A DNA stretch of 64,000 nucleotides. It comes from UPXZ01 sp018055865. GTDB lineage: Bacteria; Bacteroidota; Bacteroidia; Bacteroidales; Paludibacteraceae. The translations under genes were made by a program, and so were the position numbers. The DNA is taken from the NCBI GenBank assembly GCA_964292695.1, contig CAXYWB010000002.1, forward strand, positions 9,734 through 73,733, read 5' to 3'. Every line of letters starts with the position of its first letter. Position 1 is the stretch's first letter. The notes under the pieces were generated by a model. It saw only the letters and a list, made by a program, of their open reading frames with translations, ran no database searches and was not told where the DNA came from. Shown piece by piece: positions 8,661 through 16,467 of the stretch.

Positions 8661-9659
8661 ATGATAACACTACATACAATAAAAAACAGCAAAGGAATGT
8701 CTGCCGAAATTTGCAACTACGGCGCACGCGTAACTAAACTGAACGTTCCTGATAAAAAAGGAGTTACAGCAGATGTTGTGCTTAGTTTCGATACGCTGGA
8801 AGAAATCACCACAAAAGAAACTTATTTCAATGCCACTTGCGGACGATTTGCCAACCGAATAAAAGATGCAAAATTTACACTCGAAGGCAAAGATTACAAA
8901 CTCGCAGAGAACAACGGCCCGAATTCTTTACACGGTGGAAAAGAAGGATTCAACATGAAAGTGTGGGATGTGAAATCAGTTTCTGAAAATGAAATTATTC
9001 TGCATTACCTTTCGCCCGATGGAGAAGAAGGATATCCGGGAAATCTCGATGTAACGCTAACGTATCAGTTGACCGATGAAAACGAACTGAAAATTCATTA
9101 CGAAGCCATTTCCGATAAAACTACGGTTATCGGACTGACCAATCACTCCTATTTCAATCTGAAAGGAGCCGGTGAAGGTTTGGTACATGATCATTATCTG
9201 CAGCTGAATGCCGACTTTCACACAGCACTGGATGAATTCACCTGCCCAACGGGCGAAGTTCTTAAAGTAGATAATTCGCCTTACGATTTCCGTGAGCCAA
9301 CGCTTCTGGCTGACAGAATAAATGATCCGGTTTTTGCACCTAACCGCGGGCTGGACGATAACTGGGTGATTCGTAGAAATCAACCGGGCGAATTGGTTGT
9401 TGCCGGCTACATATACGAACCTGAAAGCGGACGAAAAATGGAAGTAATCACCACGCAGCCCGGAGTTCAGATTTATACCGCCAACTGGGTGGACAAACAA
9501 ATTGCCAAGTATGGAAAACAGTACGAAGCGCAAGGTGCAATCTGCCTGGAAACTCAGGGTTTTCCGGCATCACCCAATTATCCGCACTTTCCATCCACGG
9601 TGCTTCGCGCCGGTGAAAAATACGATGAATGGTGCATTTATAAATTTTCAGTAAAATAA
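8661..9659 (+). CDS. galM: Aldose 1-epimerase (mutarotase)
   Basis: 332 residues. It interconverts alpha and beta anomers of galactose or glucose, feeding galactokinase. Family motifs: CGRFANRI near 74, NNGPNSLHGG near 91-100 with a conserved His, the catalytic-His strand GLTNHSYFNL near 157-166, DDNWV near 234, and the catalytic Glu in CLETQGFPASPNYPHF near 296-311. It has no signal peptide, so a cytoplasmic role is likely. It sits 130 bases after galK; a palindromic repeat fills the last bases before its start codon. Confidence 0.94.
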   Translation: MITLHTIKNSKGMSAEICNYGARVTKLNVPDKKGVTADVVLSFDTLEEITTKETYFNATCGRFANRIKDAKFTLEGKDYKLAENNGPNSLHGGKEGFNMKVWDVKSVSENEIILHYLSPDGEEGYPGNLDVTLTYQLTDENELKIHYEAISDKTTVIGLTNHSYFNLKGAGEGLVHDHYLQLNADFHTALDEFTCPTGEVLKVDNSPYDFREPTLLADRINDPVFAPNRGLDDNWVIRRNQPGELVVAGYIYEPESGRKMEVITTQPGVQIYTANWVDKQIAKYGKQYEAQGAICLETQGFPASPNYPHFPSTVLRAGEKYDEWCIYKFSVK

Positions 9660-9682
9660 AAAAATCATTTTGTTTTAATGCT

Positions 9683-9720
9683 AAAACGACTTTACAAGAC
9701 TTTTTGTAAGGTCGTTTTTT
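9683..9720 (+). terminator. Rho-independent terminator of the gal genes
   Basis: AAAACGACTTTACAA pairs with TTGTAAGGTCGTTTT around a six-base loop (one G-T pair), and the 3' arm ends in six T residues. It lies between convergent genes and the A-rich left arm could serve the minus strand too. Confidence 0.85.
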
Positions 9721-9746
9721 CTGTCATGTAAAATCTCTTTAGAATG

Positions 9747-10751
9747 TTAAGTTCGCTTTTTATCAAACTCACAGATTGCAAAAATTGAATCGCGAATATT
9801 GGTAAACTGAAAATCCGGAAACAGTGAAAGAAATTTCCCGGCAGAATATGTTTTTTGGCTTACTGCCACTTTGGCCGACGAAGTATCAATCAAAGGGGTA
9901 AAGCCAAGTAATTTTCCTGCTAATTCCAACACATGAGCACTTAGCAGAAGCGTTTTATTCATACCGATGAACGGACGTAATTTGCCGAATCCATCGGCCA
10001 TCCATTGCAGAATATCTTTGTGCCGGCAGTTTTCACCTACAAGCACAAACCTCCGGTCGTTACTATCACTTTTCATCAACAGTATCATAGCCCTCACTAC
10101 ATCCTCTGCGGCTACATAGCCCGTCCGGCCGTTGGTGTAAAATGGTAATCCTTTTTTCACCCGTTTGAATAACTCGCCGCTGCCCGACCAATTTGGGGTG
10201 TATCCCAAAATTACTCCGGGATTTACAATTACTGCATTCAACCCTTTCTGAATTCCATTATTTATTTCCTTTTCGGCAAGACGTTTACTTTCTCCATACA
10301 TCGTTGTTTTTTCATTTTTGGAGAAAAGAGATTCTTCATTTATCGGATTTCTTCCGTTTCCATCGGACAAAGCTGCAATGGAACTCACAAAACAAAGTTT
10401 CTTTACATTGTTAATCAACGCTGCATTCACTACGTTTTTTGTACCACCTACGTTTACTGTGAGCATTTTTTCATCATTCTTGCCCAAATTAACCATGGCA
10501 GCGCAGTGATATACATATTCAATTCCTTCGAAAGCTTTGCACAAGCTGAAATAATCTTCGACATCAGCCTCAATCCATCTGATTCGATTGTAGAGATCTT
10601 CCACATCATCACCGTAAAATCTGAAAATGCTTTTCAAAGATTCCACTTCTGAGGATTTGCGCCTTAATGCAGACACCTGATTATTTTCGCGGAGCAACTG
10701 GCGGATTAAATGCCCGCCAAGCATTCCGGTAGCACCTGTAACTAAAATCAT
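9747..10751 (-). CDS. NAD(P)-dependent extended SDR (epimerase/dehydratase-like)
   Basis: 334 residues. The nucleotide-binding glycine motif TGATGMLGG stands at 5-13 and the catalytic YGESK (YxxxK) at about 152-156, with the upstream Ser of the triad in CFVSSIAAL near 122. It resembles NAD-dependent epimerases and dihydroflavonol-reductase-like SDRs. The substrate is not predictable; candidates are nucleotide sugars or sterol-like and other small ketones. It is cytoplasmic, with no transmembrane span. Its promoter is shared back to back with the LOG-family gene through a palindrome. Confidence 0.85.
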   Translation of the reverse strand: MILVTGATGMLGGHLIRQLLRENNQVSALRRKSSEVESLKSIFRFYGDDVEDLYNRIRWIEADVEDYFSLCKAFEGIEYVYHCAAMVNLGKNDEKMLTVNVGGTKNVVNAALINNVKKLCFVSSIAALSDGNGRNPINEESLFSKNEKTTMYGESKRLAEKEINNGIQKGLNAVIVNPGVILGYTPNWSGSGELFKRVKKGLPFYTNGRTGYVAAEDVVRAMILLMKSDSNDRRFVLVGENCRHKDILQWMADGFGKLRPFIGMNKTLLLSAHVLELAGKLLGFTPLIDTSSAKVAVSQKTYSAGKFLSLFPDFQFTNIRDSIFAICEFDKKRT

Positions 10752-10774
10752 TGTTCTAAAAATTGATGAAGTTT

Positions 10775-10804
10775 CAAAAATACGGAAAGAAAACCGTATT
10801 TTTG
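10775..10804. promoter_or_regulatory. Divergent promoter built on an inverted repeat
   Basis: AAAAATACGG (10776-10785) and CCGTATTTTT (10794-10803) form perfect 10-bp arms with an eight-base spacer. The right arm makes the -7 box TATTTTTG (10797-10804) for the LOG gene. The left arm makes the same box on the minus strand (10782-10775) for the SDR gene. Predicted leaders are only about 10 and 17 bases. Confidence 0.65.
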
Positions 10805-10820
10805 CATAAAATTTCCAATT

Positions 10821-11399
10821 ATGCAGAATATTTGTGTGTACTGCGCTTCGAGCAGTAAAATTGATTCAAAATACGTTGAAACAGCAAAAAGACTCGGCTC
10901 CCTGCTTGCTGAAAATAATATGCAGTTGGTTTACGGAGGCGGATCGGTAGGCCTAATGGGGATATTGGCTGACAGTGTATTGGATAAAGGCGGAAAAGTA
11001 ACGGGCATTATCCCCAAATTCATGGTCGAAGCCGAATGGCAGCATGACGGGCTTACAAAGCTGATCCTGACCGAAACCATGCACGAACGGAAAGAAAAAA
11101 TGGCTGCAATGAGCAATGCTGTGGTAGCATTGCCGGGAGGATGCGGTACACTCGAAGAACTGCTGGAAGTCATCACCTGGAAGCAACTTGGCATTTACCG
11201 GAATCCGATTATCATTGTCAATGTTGACGGTTATTACAACCACTTGCTGGCACAATTCCAACAAGCTGCAGATGAACTTTTTATGCGTCCTCAGCACCTG
11301 GACATGTGGACTGTTGTAGAAACAGCGGATGAAGTGCTCGAAGCTATTAAAAACAGCAAACCGATGGTGGAAGATTTAAGACAATATGCCAAAATTTAA
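10821..11399 (+). CDS. LOG family protein (Rossmann-fold nucleotide hydrolase)
   Basis: 192 residues, the usual size of the TIGR00730/LOG family. Motifs: VYGGGSVGLMG near 38-48 and the family signature PGGCGTLEELLEV near 108-120, where Arg and Glu residues position the substrate phosphate and base. Characterised members cleave the ribose from cytokinin riboside 5'-monophosphates or other nucleoside monophosphates. In bacteria the physiological substrate is often unknown. The start is set by the -7 box ending at 10804. The downstream DUF4271 gene follows after 25 bases, so the two may be co-transcribed. Confidence 0.9.
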   Translation: MQNICVYCASSSKIDSKYVETAKRLGSLLAENNMQLVYGGGSVGLMGILADSVLDKGGKVTGIIPKFMVEAEWQHDGLTKLILTETMHERKEKMAAMSNAVVALPGGCGTLEELLEVITWKQLGIYRNPIIIVNVDGYYNHLLAQFQQAADELFMRPQHLDMWTVVETADEVLEAIKNSKPMVEDLRQYAKI

Positions 11400-11424
11400 A
11401 GCAATATCCGGCGTAATCTGACAG

Positions 11425-12231
11425 ATGAAAGACAGTATCCAATATACCAATGACAGTGTAAGCAGGCTAAATGTTGACTCGGTATTGTCAATGGACAGTC
11501 TCAATCAAGCGGCCGATTCATTACTACATGTTGATTCGACACGAGTGGCCGCCACTTTGCCCAGTGGTTTTGAAGGAATACTCCACCCCTCTGCCCCATC
11601 TACCGAAAGTTGGGTTTTCATTGCTATCATTCTGCTTTTTCTGCTGTTGGTCTCAGGAATAGTCCGCTCTGCCGGTGAATTTTTCCAAAACATTAAAGCT
11701 TTTTTTTCGAAAAAAGAATCGGTAAGCCTCCTTCTGACTCCAACTGTAAACATCGCTCAGTTTCACATATTCATTACTCTATTCTCCATAAGTGTGATCG
11801 CTCTTTTTGTATATGAATTATTTTTTTCTGAAGTAGTTAGGTTCGAAATAAAAACATTTGCCCTGCTTTTTGGAATAACAGCGGGCTATTATATCCTGAA
11901 GCATATTCTCTTCGATATAGCCGGCTATACATTCTTCAACCGAAAAATTACAAAAACGTACAAAAAGATGTATTTTAGTCTGATAAATGTGTTGACAGTA
12001 GCGCTCTTTCCTGTTCTGATTCTTTACACTTATCAACCACTTAGCTGGCAAGAGCCGCTGGAAATTATAACTGCTTGTTTGGCAGCTATTTTCTATATGT
12101 TTCTGATTATGAAATTATTCCAGATTTTTTACTCAAAACCTCTTGATTTATTCTATATTATTTTGTACCTTTGCACGCTCGAAATTATACCCATTTTAGT
12201 GTTGTTTAGGGCGTATATTACGACTGTTTAA
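11425..12231 (+). CDS. DUF4271 integral membrane protein
   Basis: 268 residues. An N-terminal segment of about 55 residues is rich in Ser, Asp and Leu (repeats such as NVDSVLSMDSL) and likely disordered. It is followed by about six or seven transmembrane helices, beginning WVFIAIILLFLLLVSGI. This layout and the position just upstream of hemD are typical of the Bacteroidetes DUF4271 family, whose function is not known. Its 3' end carries a probable internal promoter for hemD. Confidence 0.85.
   Translation: MKDSIQYTNDSVSRLNVDSVLSMDSLNQAADSLLHVDSTRVAATLPSGFEGILHPSAPSTESWVFIAIILLFLLLVSGIVRSAGEFFQNIKAFFSKKESVSLLLTPTVNIAQFHIFITLFSISVIALFVYELFFSEVVRFEIKTFALLFGITAGYYILKHILFDIAGYTFFNRKITKTYKKMYFSLINVLTVALFPVLILYTYQPLSWQEPLEIITACLAAIFYMFLIMKLFQIFYSKPLDLFYIILYLCTLEIIPILVLFRAYITTV
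12143..12173 (+). promoter_or_regulatory. Intragenic promoter for hemD
   Basis: TTG (12143-12145), 20-base spacer, then TACCTTTG (12166-12173), inside the last codons of the DUF4271 gene. It would give hemD a leader of about 80 bases. Confidence 0.5.
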
Positions 12232-12257
12232 TGTTTTAACTAAAAACCCGTAAAGTC

Positions 12258-13016
12258 TTGAAGATCAAAAAGATTTTGGTTTCACAACCACAGCCGACAA
12301 CTGAAAAGTCACCTTATTACGATATTATTGACAAGTATAGCGTAAAAATTGATTTTCGTCCTTTTATCAAAGTTGAGCCTATTTCTGCAAAAGAATTCAG
12401 GTCTCAACGCATTAATATTACAGATCATACTGCTATTATTTTTAATGCTCGCCACGGGATTGATCATTTCTTCCATTTGTGTGAAGAACTCCGGGTGACC
12501 GTACCTGAAACAATGAAGTATTTTTGTGTTTCTGAAACAGTAGCTCTATATCTTCAAAAGTATATTCAGTACCGTAAAAGAAAGATTTTTTTCAGTCAGA
12601 CCGGGAAATTCTCCGACCTGGCTGTACTTTTGAATAAACATGCCGAAGAAAAATTTTTGTATATCACTTCCGATATACGAAATGAAGAAACAATGTCCAT
12701 TCTTGAAAATGCTAAAATTAATTTTGACCAGGCAATCATGTACCGGACTGTGAGCAATCATATTTCGGAGGATGAATTGAAGGATTATGACATGCTAGTG
12801 TTTTTCAGCCCGGCAGGTATTAAATCCCTACTGGAAAGTGTACCAAACATGGAACAGGGTGATCGTTTCATAGCCAGTTTTGGTTCGACTACAGCACAAG
12901 CCGTGCATGATGCAGGTCTGAGACTGGATTTGGAAGCTCCATCGCCCGGAGTGCCTTCTATGACTATGGCGCTGGATAATTTCCTCAAAGAAATAAAGAA
13001 AAACGGTAGAAAATAA
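12258..13016 (+). CDS. hemD: Uroporphyrinogen-III synthase family protein
   Basis: 252 residues. The start codon is TTG; the N-terminus it gives (KIKKILVSQPQP, then EKSPYYDI) matches what I know of Bacteroidales homologues, and there is no ATG nearby. The HemD fold is two similar alpha/beta domains; DYDMLVFFSPAGIKSLLE near 175-190 and ASFGSTTAQAVHDAGL near 208-223 are typical. The enzyme closes and inverts ring D of hydroxymethylbilane. No other haem genes are nearby, so a complete pathway is not shown. rnpA follows after a hairpin. Confidence 0.85.
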   Translation: MKIKKILVSQPQPTTEKSPYYDIIDKYSVKIDFRPFIKVEPISAKEFRSQRINITDHTAIIFNARHGIDHFFHLCEELRVTVPETMKYFCVSETVALYLQKYIQYRKRKIFFSQTGKFSDLAVLLNKHAEEKFLYITSDIRNEETMSILENAKINFDQAIMYRTVSNHISEDELKDYDMLVFFSPAGIKSLLESVPNMEQGDRFIASFGSTTAQAVHDAGLRLDLEAPSPGVPSMTMALDNFLKEIKKNGRK

Positions 13017-13048
13017 GTCCTCAACTTATTGAATTTTTTAACATAATG

Positions 13049-13096
13049 ATATCCCGATAGTACCGATTATTTCGTACTTTTGGGATATTCTTTTTA
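13049..13096 (+). terminator. Hairpin that may end hemD and overlaps the rnpA promoter
   Basis: ATATCCC (13049-13055) and GGGATAT (13082-13088) pair, with inner GTAC/GTAC pairing and a ten-base loop; TTCTTTTT follows. The right arm also contains a -7-like TACTTTTG (13075-13082) about 21 bases before rnpA. It could be a terminator, an operator or both. Confidence 0.5.
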
Positions 13097-13102
13097 ATCA
13101 AC

Positions 13103-13504
13103 ATGAACACATTCCCGAAGAAAGAGCATCTATATGGTGAAAAGGTTATAGAAAACCTACATACAACCGGGAGTAGTTTTCTTGTGTATCCGCTTAGGGT
13201 AGTTTATTTGAATGTCAGTCAGCCGGATGAGCAGATTCCGGTTCGGGTTATGATAGGTGTTTCAAAAAAGAAATTCAAAAAAGCCGTGGATAGAAATAGG
13301 GCAAAACGGCTGATGCGGGAAGCTTACAGACTGAATAAAAGCAGTTTAGTGTCGATTATCAAAAAGGAGGAAGTGAAAATTTATCTTTCGTTTCAATACA
13401 TTGCCGATGAAATGCTTACATTCGATGAGATAAGTACTAAGATGCAAAAAGCACTTGACAGGCTGACAAAAATAATAGCAGAAAAGTCATATATCAACCG
13501 ATGA
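13103..13504 (+). CDS. rnpA: Ribonuclease P protein component
   Basis: 133 residues. It assists the RNase P RNA in trimming tRNA 5' leaders. The family's RNR helix is clear: KKKFKKAVDRNRAKRLMREA near 54-73, preceded by the FPKKEHL start region that binds the pre-tRNA leader. It is slightly longer than many homologues. As in other Bacteroidetes it follows hemD and overlaps yidD (ATGA) rather than sitting beside rpmH. Confidence 0.93.
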   Translation: MNTFPKKEHLYGEKVIENLHTTGSSFLVYPLRVVYLNVSQPDEQIPVRVMIGVSKKKFKKAVDRNRAKRLMREAYRLNKSSLVSIIKKEEVKIYLSFQYIADEMLTFDEISTKMQKALDRLTKIIAEKSYINR

Positions 13505-13731
13505 AAACAGCAAAAAAAGTTATAGAATTTTTTGTTTTACTTCCGGTTTATTTTTACCGGTATTTCATTTCGCCAATGACTCCGCCTTCATGCAGGTACA
13601 CACCTACCTGTTCGGCCTACGCCATCGAAGCTGTAAAGAAGCATGGGGCGTTCAAAGGCGGTTGGCTGGCTCTTAAAAGAATTCTGAGCTGCCATCCCTG
13701 GGGTGGAAGCGGATATGATCCGGTGCCATAG
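13501..13731 (+). CDS. yidD: Membrane protein insertion efficiency factor YidD
   Basis: 76 residues. An amphipathic N-terminal segment (VIEFFVLLPVYFYRYFISP) is followed by the three-cysteine YidD pattern: PSCRYTPTCSAYA near 30-42 and LSCHPWGGSGYDPVP at the C-terminus. It is a small inner-membrane-associated protein that helps YidC insert membrane proteins. Its start overlaps the rnpA stop by four bases, an arrangement found widely in bacteria. Confidence 0.95.
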   Translation: MKTAKKVIEFFVLLPVYFYRYFISPMTPPSCRYTPTCSAYAIEAVKKHGAFKGGWLALKRILSCHPWGGSGYDPVP

Positions 13732-13847
13732 TCCGTATATTTCTTTGATTTTTTGGACTTTAAAAAGTGGAAATGATATAAAGTCAATCTTAAAAAAATT
13801 AAATTGCAAATCGTGTACTTGAACACCACGTCAAAAAAACAAGAAAA

Positions 13848-14528
13848 ATGAAAAAACAAGTTTCAGTAGCCTACATGGTATGTGGGCTTTTATTTACTAC
13901 CTGTCTGATAATTGCTAACATTGTTGAGCAGAAGTTAATCCAAATCGGACCAATCGAAGCCACTGCCGGCTTGCTGATTTTCCCCATTTCATATATTGTA
14001 AATGACATTATTGCCGAAGTGTGGGGCTATCGAAAAGCTCGACTAATAATTTGGTATGGATTTTTGATGAATTTTCTGGCTGTGGCTGTATTTCGGGTAA
14101 GTATACTTGTACCGGGATCCGAAAATTTCACCCACCAAGAAGCATTTTCTCTGGTAATGGGGAATACTCTCCGGATAACGATTGCAAGTTTCGTCGCATT
14201 TCTGATTGGTTCGTTTCTCAATGCTTTCGTAATGAGCCGTATGAAAATCATGCAAAAAGGACGAAATTTTTCGTTGAGAGCCGTTGTTTCCACATTGGTT
14301 GGCGAGGGAACGGATTCTCTGGTATTTTTCACTATCGCATTCTACGGTGTAATTCCTAACAACGATTTACTCATACTGATGCTGACACAAACCGGTATGA
14401 AAACGGGTTACGAAATCATTATTCTGCCGCTTACAAACAGAATAGTGAAATGGGTGAAAAAGAAGGAAGAAGAAGATGTGTACGACGAAAATGTATCGTA
14501 CAATCCGTTCAGGATTAAGGAATTATAG
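13848..14528 (+). CDS. yhhQ: Queuosine precursor transporter (YhhQ/VUT family)
   Basis: 226 residues with about six transmembrane helices. Family marks: LIIANIVEQKL near 21-31, GLLIFPISYIVNDIIAEVWG near 43-62 and the late STLVGEGTDSLVFFTIAF near 149-166. The family imports preQ0 or preQ1 for queuosine tRNA modification. I looked for a preQ1 riboswitch in the 116-base leader and did not recognise one. The C-terminus (KKKEEEDVYDENVSY) is charged and probably cytoplasmic. Confidence 0.9.
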   Translation: MKKQVSVAYMVCGLLFTTCLIIANIVEQKLIQIGPIEATAGLLIFPISYIVNDIIAEVWGYRKARLIIWYGFLMNFLAVAVFRVSILVPGSENFTHQEAFSLVMGNTLRITIASFVAFLIGSFLNAFVMSRMKIMQKGRNFSLRAVVSTLVGEGTDSLVFFTIAFYGVIPNNDLLILMLTQTGMKTGYEIIILPLTNRIVKWVKKKEEEDVYDENVSYNPFRIKEL

Positions 14529-14582
14529 GACTGGAGATTTTCTTGTCTCCAAAAAAAGATGGCTTGAATTCCACACTCCCTA

Positions 14583-15353
14583 TTACATTACTTCATTCAA
14601 TAAATTTGCCAGCTGAATTCCGGCTCTGAAAAGTTGAAGATCCATATCCTTGTTGAAATCATACATATAATTGTATGCCCTCAAATCTGCATAATCATAG
14701 GCATATATTTTGTTTCGGAGAAGATATGTTGCCCAAATTGCATCGACCATCGACTGATTCTTGAGTACCTTCTTTTGCTTTGCAAATTTATCTTTCAGGT
14801 AGCGACTGTATTCGGAATAAGAAAATTTCTGACCTTCGAGCATTTGAGTATCCCAAAGCTGATGAAGCCGTATATCACGTCCAAACCATTTCACCATCAC
14901 ATCATTGCCGCCCCGGTCTGACAGTCGGCCCAGGTGCATCGGCTGGAATAAATCGGCCGCAAAATGGACGATAAACTTGAGTGCTTCCACATCATTTTTA
15001 TTTCTCTTCAGGCTTGCGGATAGGCTGTCGAGTGCAAAAAACAGGTGCCTGCCTTCGGATGTAGGATTATCGAGCAAAAATTGAAGTTCAGATTTGGACA
15101 TACCATCTTTCAGGTTTTGGAAATGCCAGTTGTAGCTGTAAGCATAAGCAGAATCGCTCCGGATGTCATCGCTCCAGACAGATGCATAAATAATTCCGTG
15201 TTTTTCAAGCAATTTATCCACTTTTTTACGAGTTCCGCATGTTAGGTTTTCGTACGCAACATCGGCAATTATTCGGTGTCCCACAGCATCAAATGCGGTA
15301 ATATGGAACGAAAAACTCAGGAGAGCTATCAAAAGAAAAAATTTGTGTTTCAT
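14583..15353 (-). CDS. Secreted S1/P1-type nuclease
   Basis: 256 residues with signal peptide (1-20, ...SFHITA). The family cleaves single-stranded nucleic acids with three zinc ions. Probable ligands are seen in order: VGHRIIADVA after the signal, WSDDIR near 60, NWHFQN near 75, HFAADLFQPMHLG near 129-141 and LHQLWDT near 158-164. In most members the mature protein begins with Trp that also binds zinc; here the residue after the likely cleavage site is Phe (FDAVGH). It stands alone, convergent with the transporter and divergent from xerD. Confidence 0.9.
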   Translation of the reverse strand: MKHKFFLLIALLSFSFHITAFDAVGHRIIADVAYENLTCGTRKKVDKLLEKHGIIYASVWSDDIRSDSAYAYSYNWHFQNLKDGMSKSELQFLLDNPTSEGRHLFFALDSLSASLKRNKNDVEALKFIVHFAADLFQPMHLGRLSDRGGNDVMVKWFGRDIRLHQLWDTQMLEGQKFSYSEYSRYLKDKFAKQKKVLKNQSMVDAIWATYLLRNKIYAYDYADLRAYNYMYDFNKDMDLQLFRAGIQLANLLNEVM

Positions 15354-15395
15354 ATATCTCGATAAATTTGAGACAAAGTTAGAAAAAAAAAATCA

Positions 15396-15403
15396 TACCT
15401 TTG
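15396..15403 (+). promoter_or_regulatory. -7 box (TACCTTTG) of xerD
   Basis: TAnnTTTG match. The in-frame TTG at 15401 lies inside this box and so cannot be the translation start; transcription should begin near 15410. Confidence 0.6.
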
Positions 15404-15427
15404 TTCCACAGATACAACACGAAAGAA

Positions 15428-16333
15428 ATGCTCTCGCTTCTTCAAGAATATCACATCTACCTGAAAATGGAAAAATCGCTGTCGCATAATACAGTGGATG
15501 GATATGAGCGTGATATCCATAAACTGTTTTCGTATCTGAATGATGCTCATATCGAACCGAAAAACGCAAAGATTGAGCATTTGCGCGATTTCCTCGTTGA
15601 AATCGGGAAAATTGGAATAAACGAACGTTCGCAGGCAAGGCTTATTTCAGGCATCAAATCTTTTTACCGCTTCCTTATTTATAAAGATAAAATTTCGCAG
15701 GATCCGACTGACTTGTTGGAAGCTCCAAGGTTAGGGTTGCGTTTGCCTGAAGTTCTTTCTATCGATGAAATCGAACAAATCTTTGCAGCCATCGATTTAT
15801 CGAAACCGGAAGGACAACGAAACCGTGCCATCATTGAAGTGCTTTACGGATCGGGGTTGCGCGTGTCCGAACTGATTAACCTGAAACTGACGAATATCTA
15901 TTTTGATGAAAATTATATGCTGGTGGAAGGAAAAGGGAGCAAACAGCGATTGGTTCCTCTTTCGGAGGAATCGGTGAAGCAAATCGGCTATTGGCGACTC
16001 GACCGCAACCGGCTGGACATAAAAAAGGGAAATGAGGATTATTTGTTTTTAAACCGGCTTGGAAGAAGGCTCACGCGTGCCATGATTTTTACCATTGTGA
16101 AAAATCTGGCTGAAGTTGCCGGAATAAAAAAAAATATCAGTCCGCATACTTTTCGTCATTCATTTGCCACTCACCTGCTAGAAAATGGTGCCAATTTACG
16201 TGCCATTCAGCAGTTGCTCGGACACGAATCTATCACAACCACAGAACTTTACACACACATTGATGTGCAATATTTACGGGAAACGATTTTGATGTATCAT
16301 CCAAAAAACACAAACCGGAAAACAGTCCGATAA
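15428..16333 (+). CDS. xerD: Tyrosine recombinase XerD
   Basis: 301 residues from ATG 15428. The N-terminal SAM-like core-binding domain (about 1-95) is followed by the catalytic domain. All catalytic residues are visible: Arg in YGSGLRVSEL near 147, the beta-hairpin Lys in VEGKGSKQRLVPL near 175, HTFRHSF near 241-247, LLGHESITT near 264 and the nucleophile in ELYTHID near 277. It resolves chromosome dimers at dif with XerC. No integrase-like neighbours or att sites are present, so the housekeeping role is preferred over a mobile-element role. Confidence 0.92.
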   Translation: MLSLLQEYHIYLKMEKSLSHNTVDGYERDIHKLFSYLNDAHIEPKNAKIEHLRDFLVEIGKIGINERSQARLISGIKSFYRFLIYKDKISQDPTDLLEAPRLGLRLPEVLSIDEIEQIFAAIDLSKPEGQRNRAIIEVLYGSGLRVSELINLKLTNIYFDENYMLVEGKGSKQRLVPLSEESVKQIGYWRLDRNRLDIKKGNEDYLFLNRLGRRLTRAMIFTIVKNLAEVAGIKKNISPHTFRHSFATHLLENGANLRAIQQLLGHESITTTELYTHIDVQYLRETILMYHPKNTNRKTVR

Positions 16334-16355
16334 CCTCCGCTAAACGTCGGGCAGA

Positions 16356-16378
16356 TACTGAAAATGGAATTTTCAGTA
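16356..16378. terminator. Perfect 10-bp hairpin after xerD
   Basis: TACTGAAAAT and ATTTTCAGTA flank a GGA loop. It lacks a T tract directly after, so it is a weak terminator or an RNA-stabilising hairpin. Confidence 0.4.
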
Positions 16379-16467
16379 AATTGGATAAAACTTTTTAGAT
16401 CCTAAACTTTTCTATTGTTTCAGAAAAAAGAATTCAGTTCAATGTTCTACATATTAACAAACATGAT

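Noticed and set aside
13732..13847. preQ1 riboswitch before the queuosine-precursor transporter
   Set aside because: I could not find the conserved pseudoknot pattern; only a weak CGTG/CACG pairing is present.
15428..16333. Phage or element integrase
   Set aside because: Length, motifs and housekeeping neighbours fit XerD; no att sites, excisionase or cargo genes.
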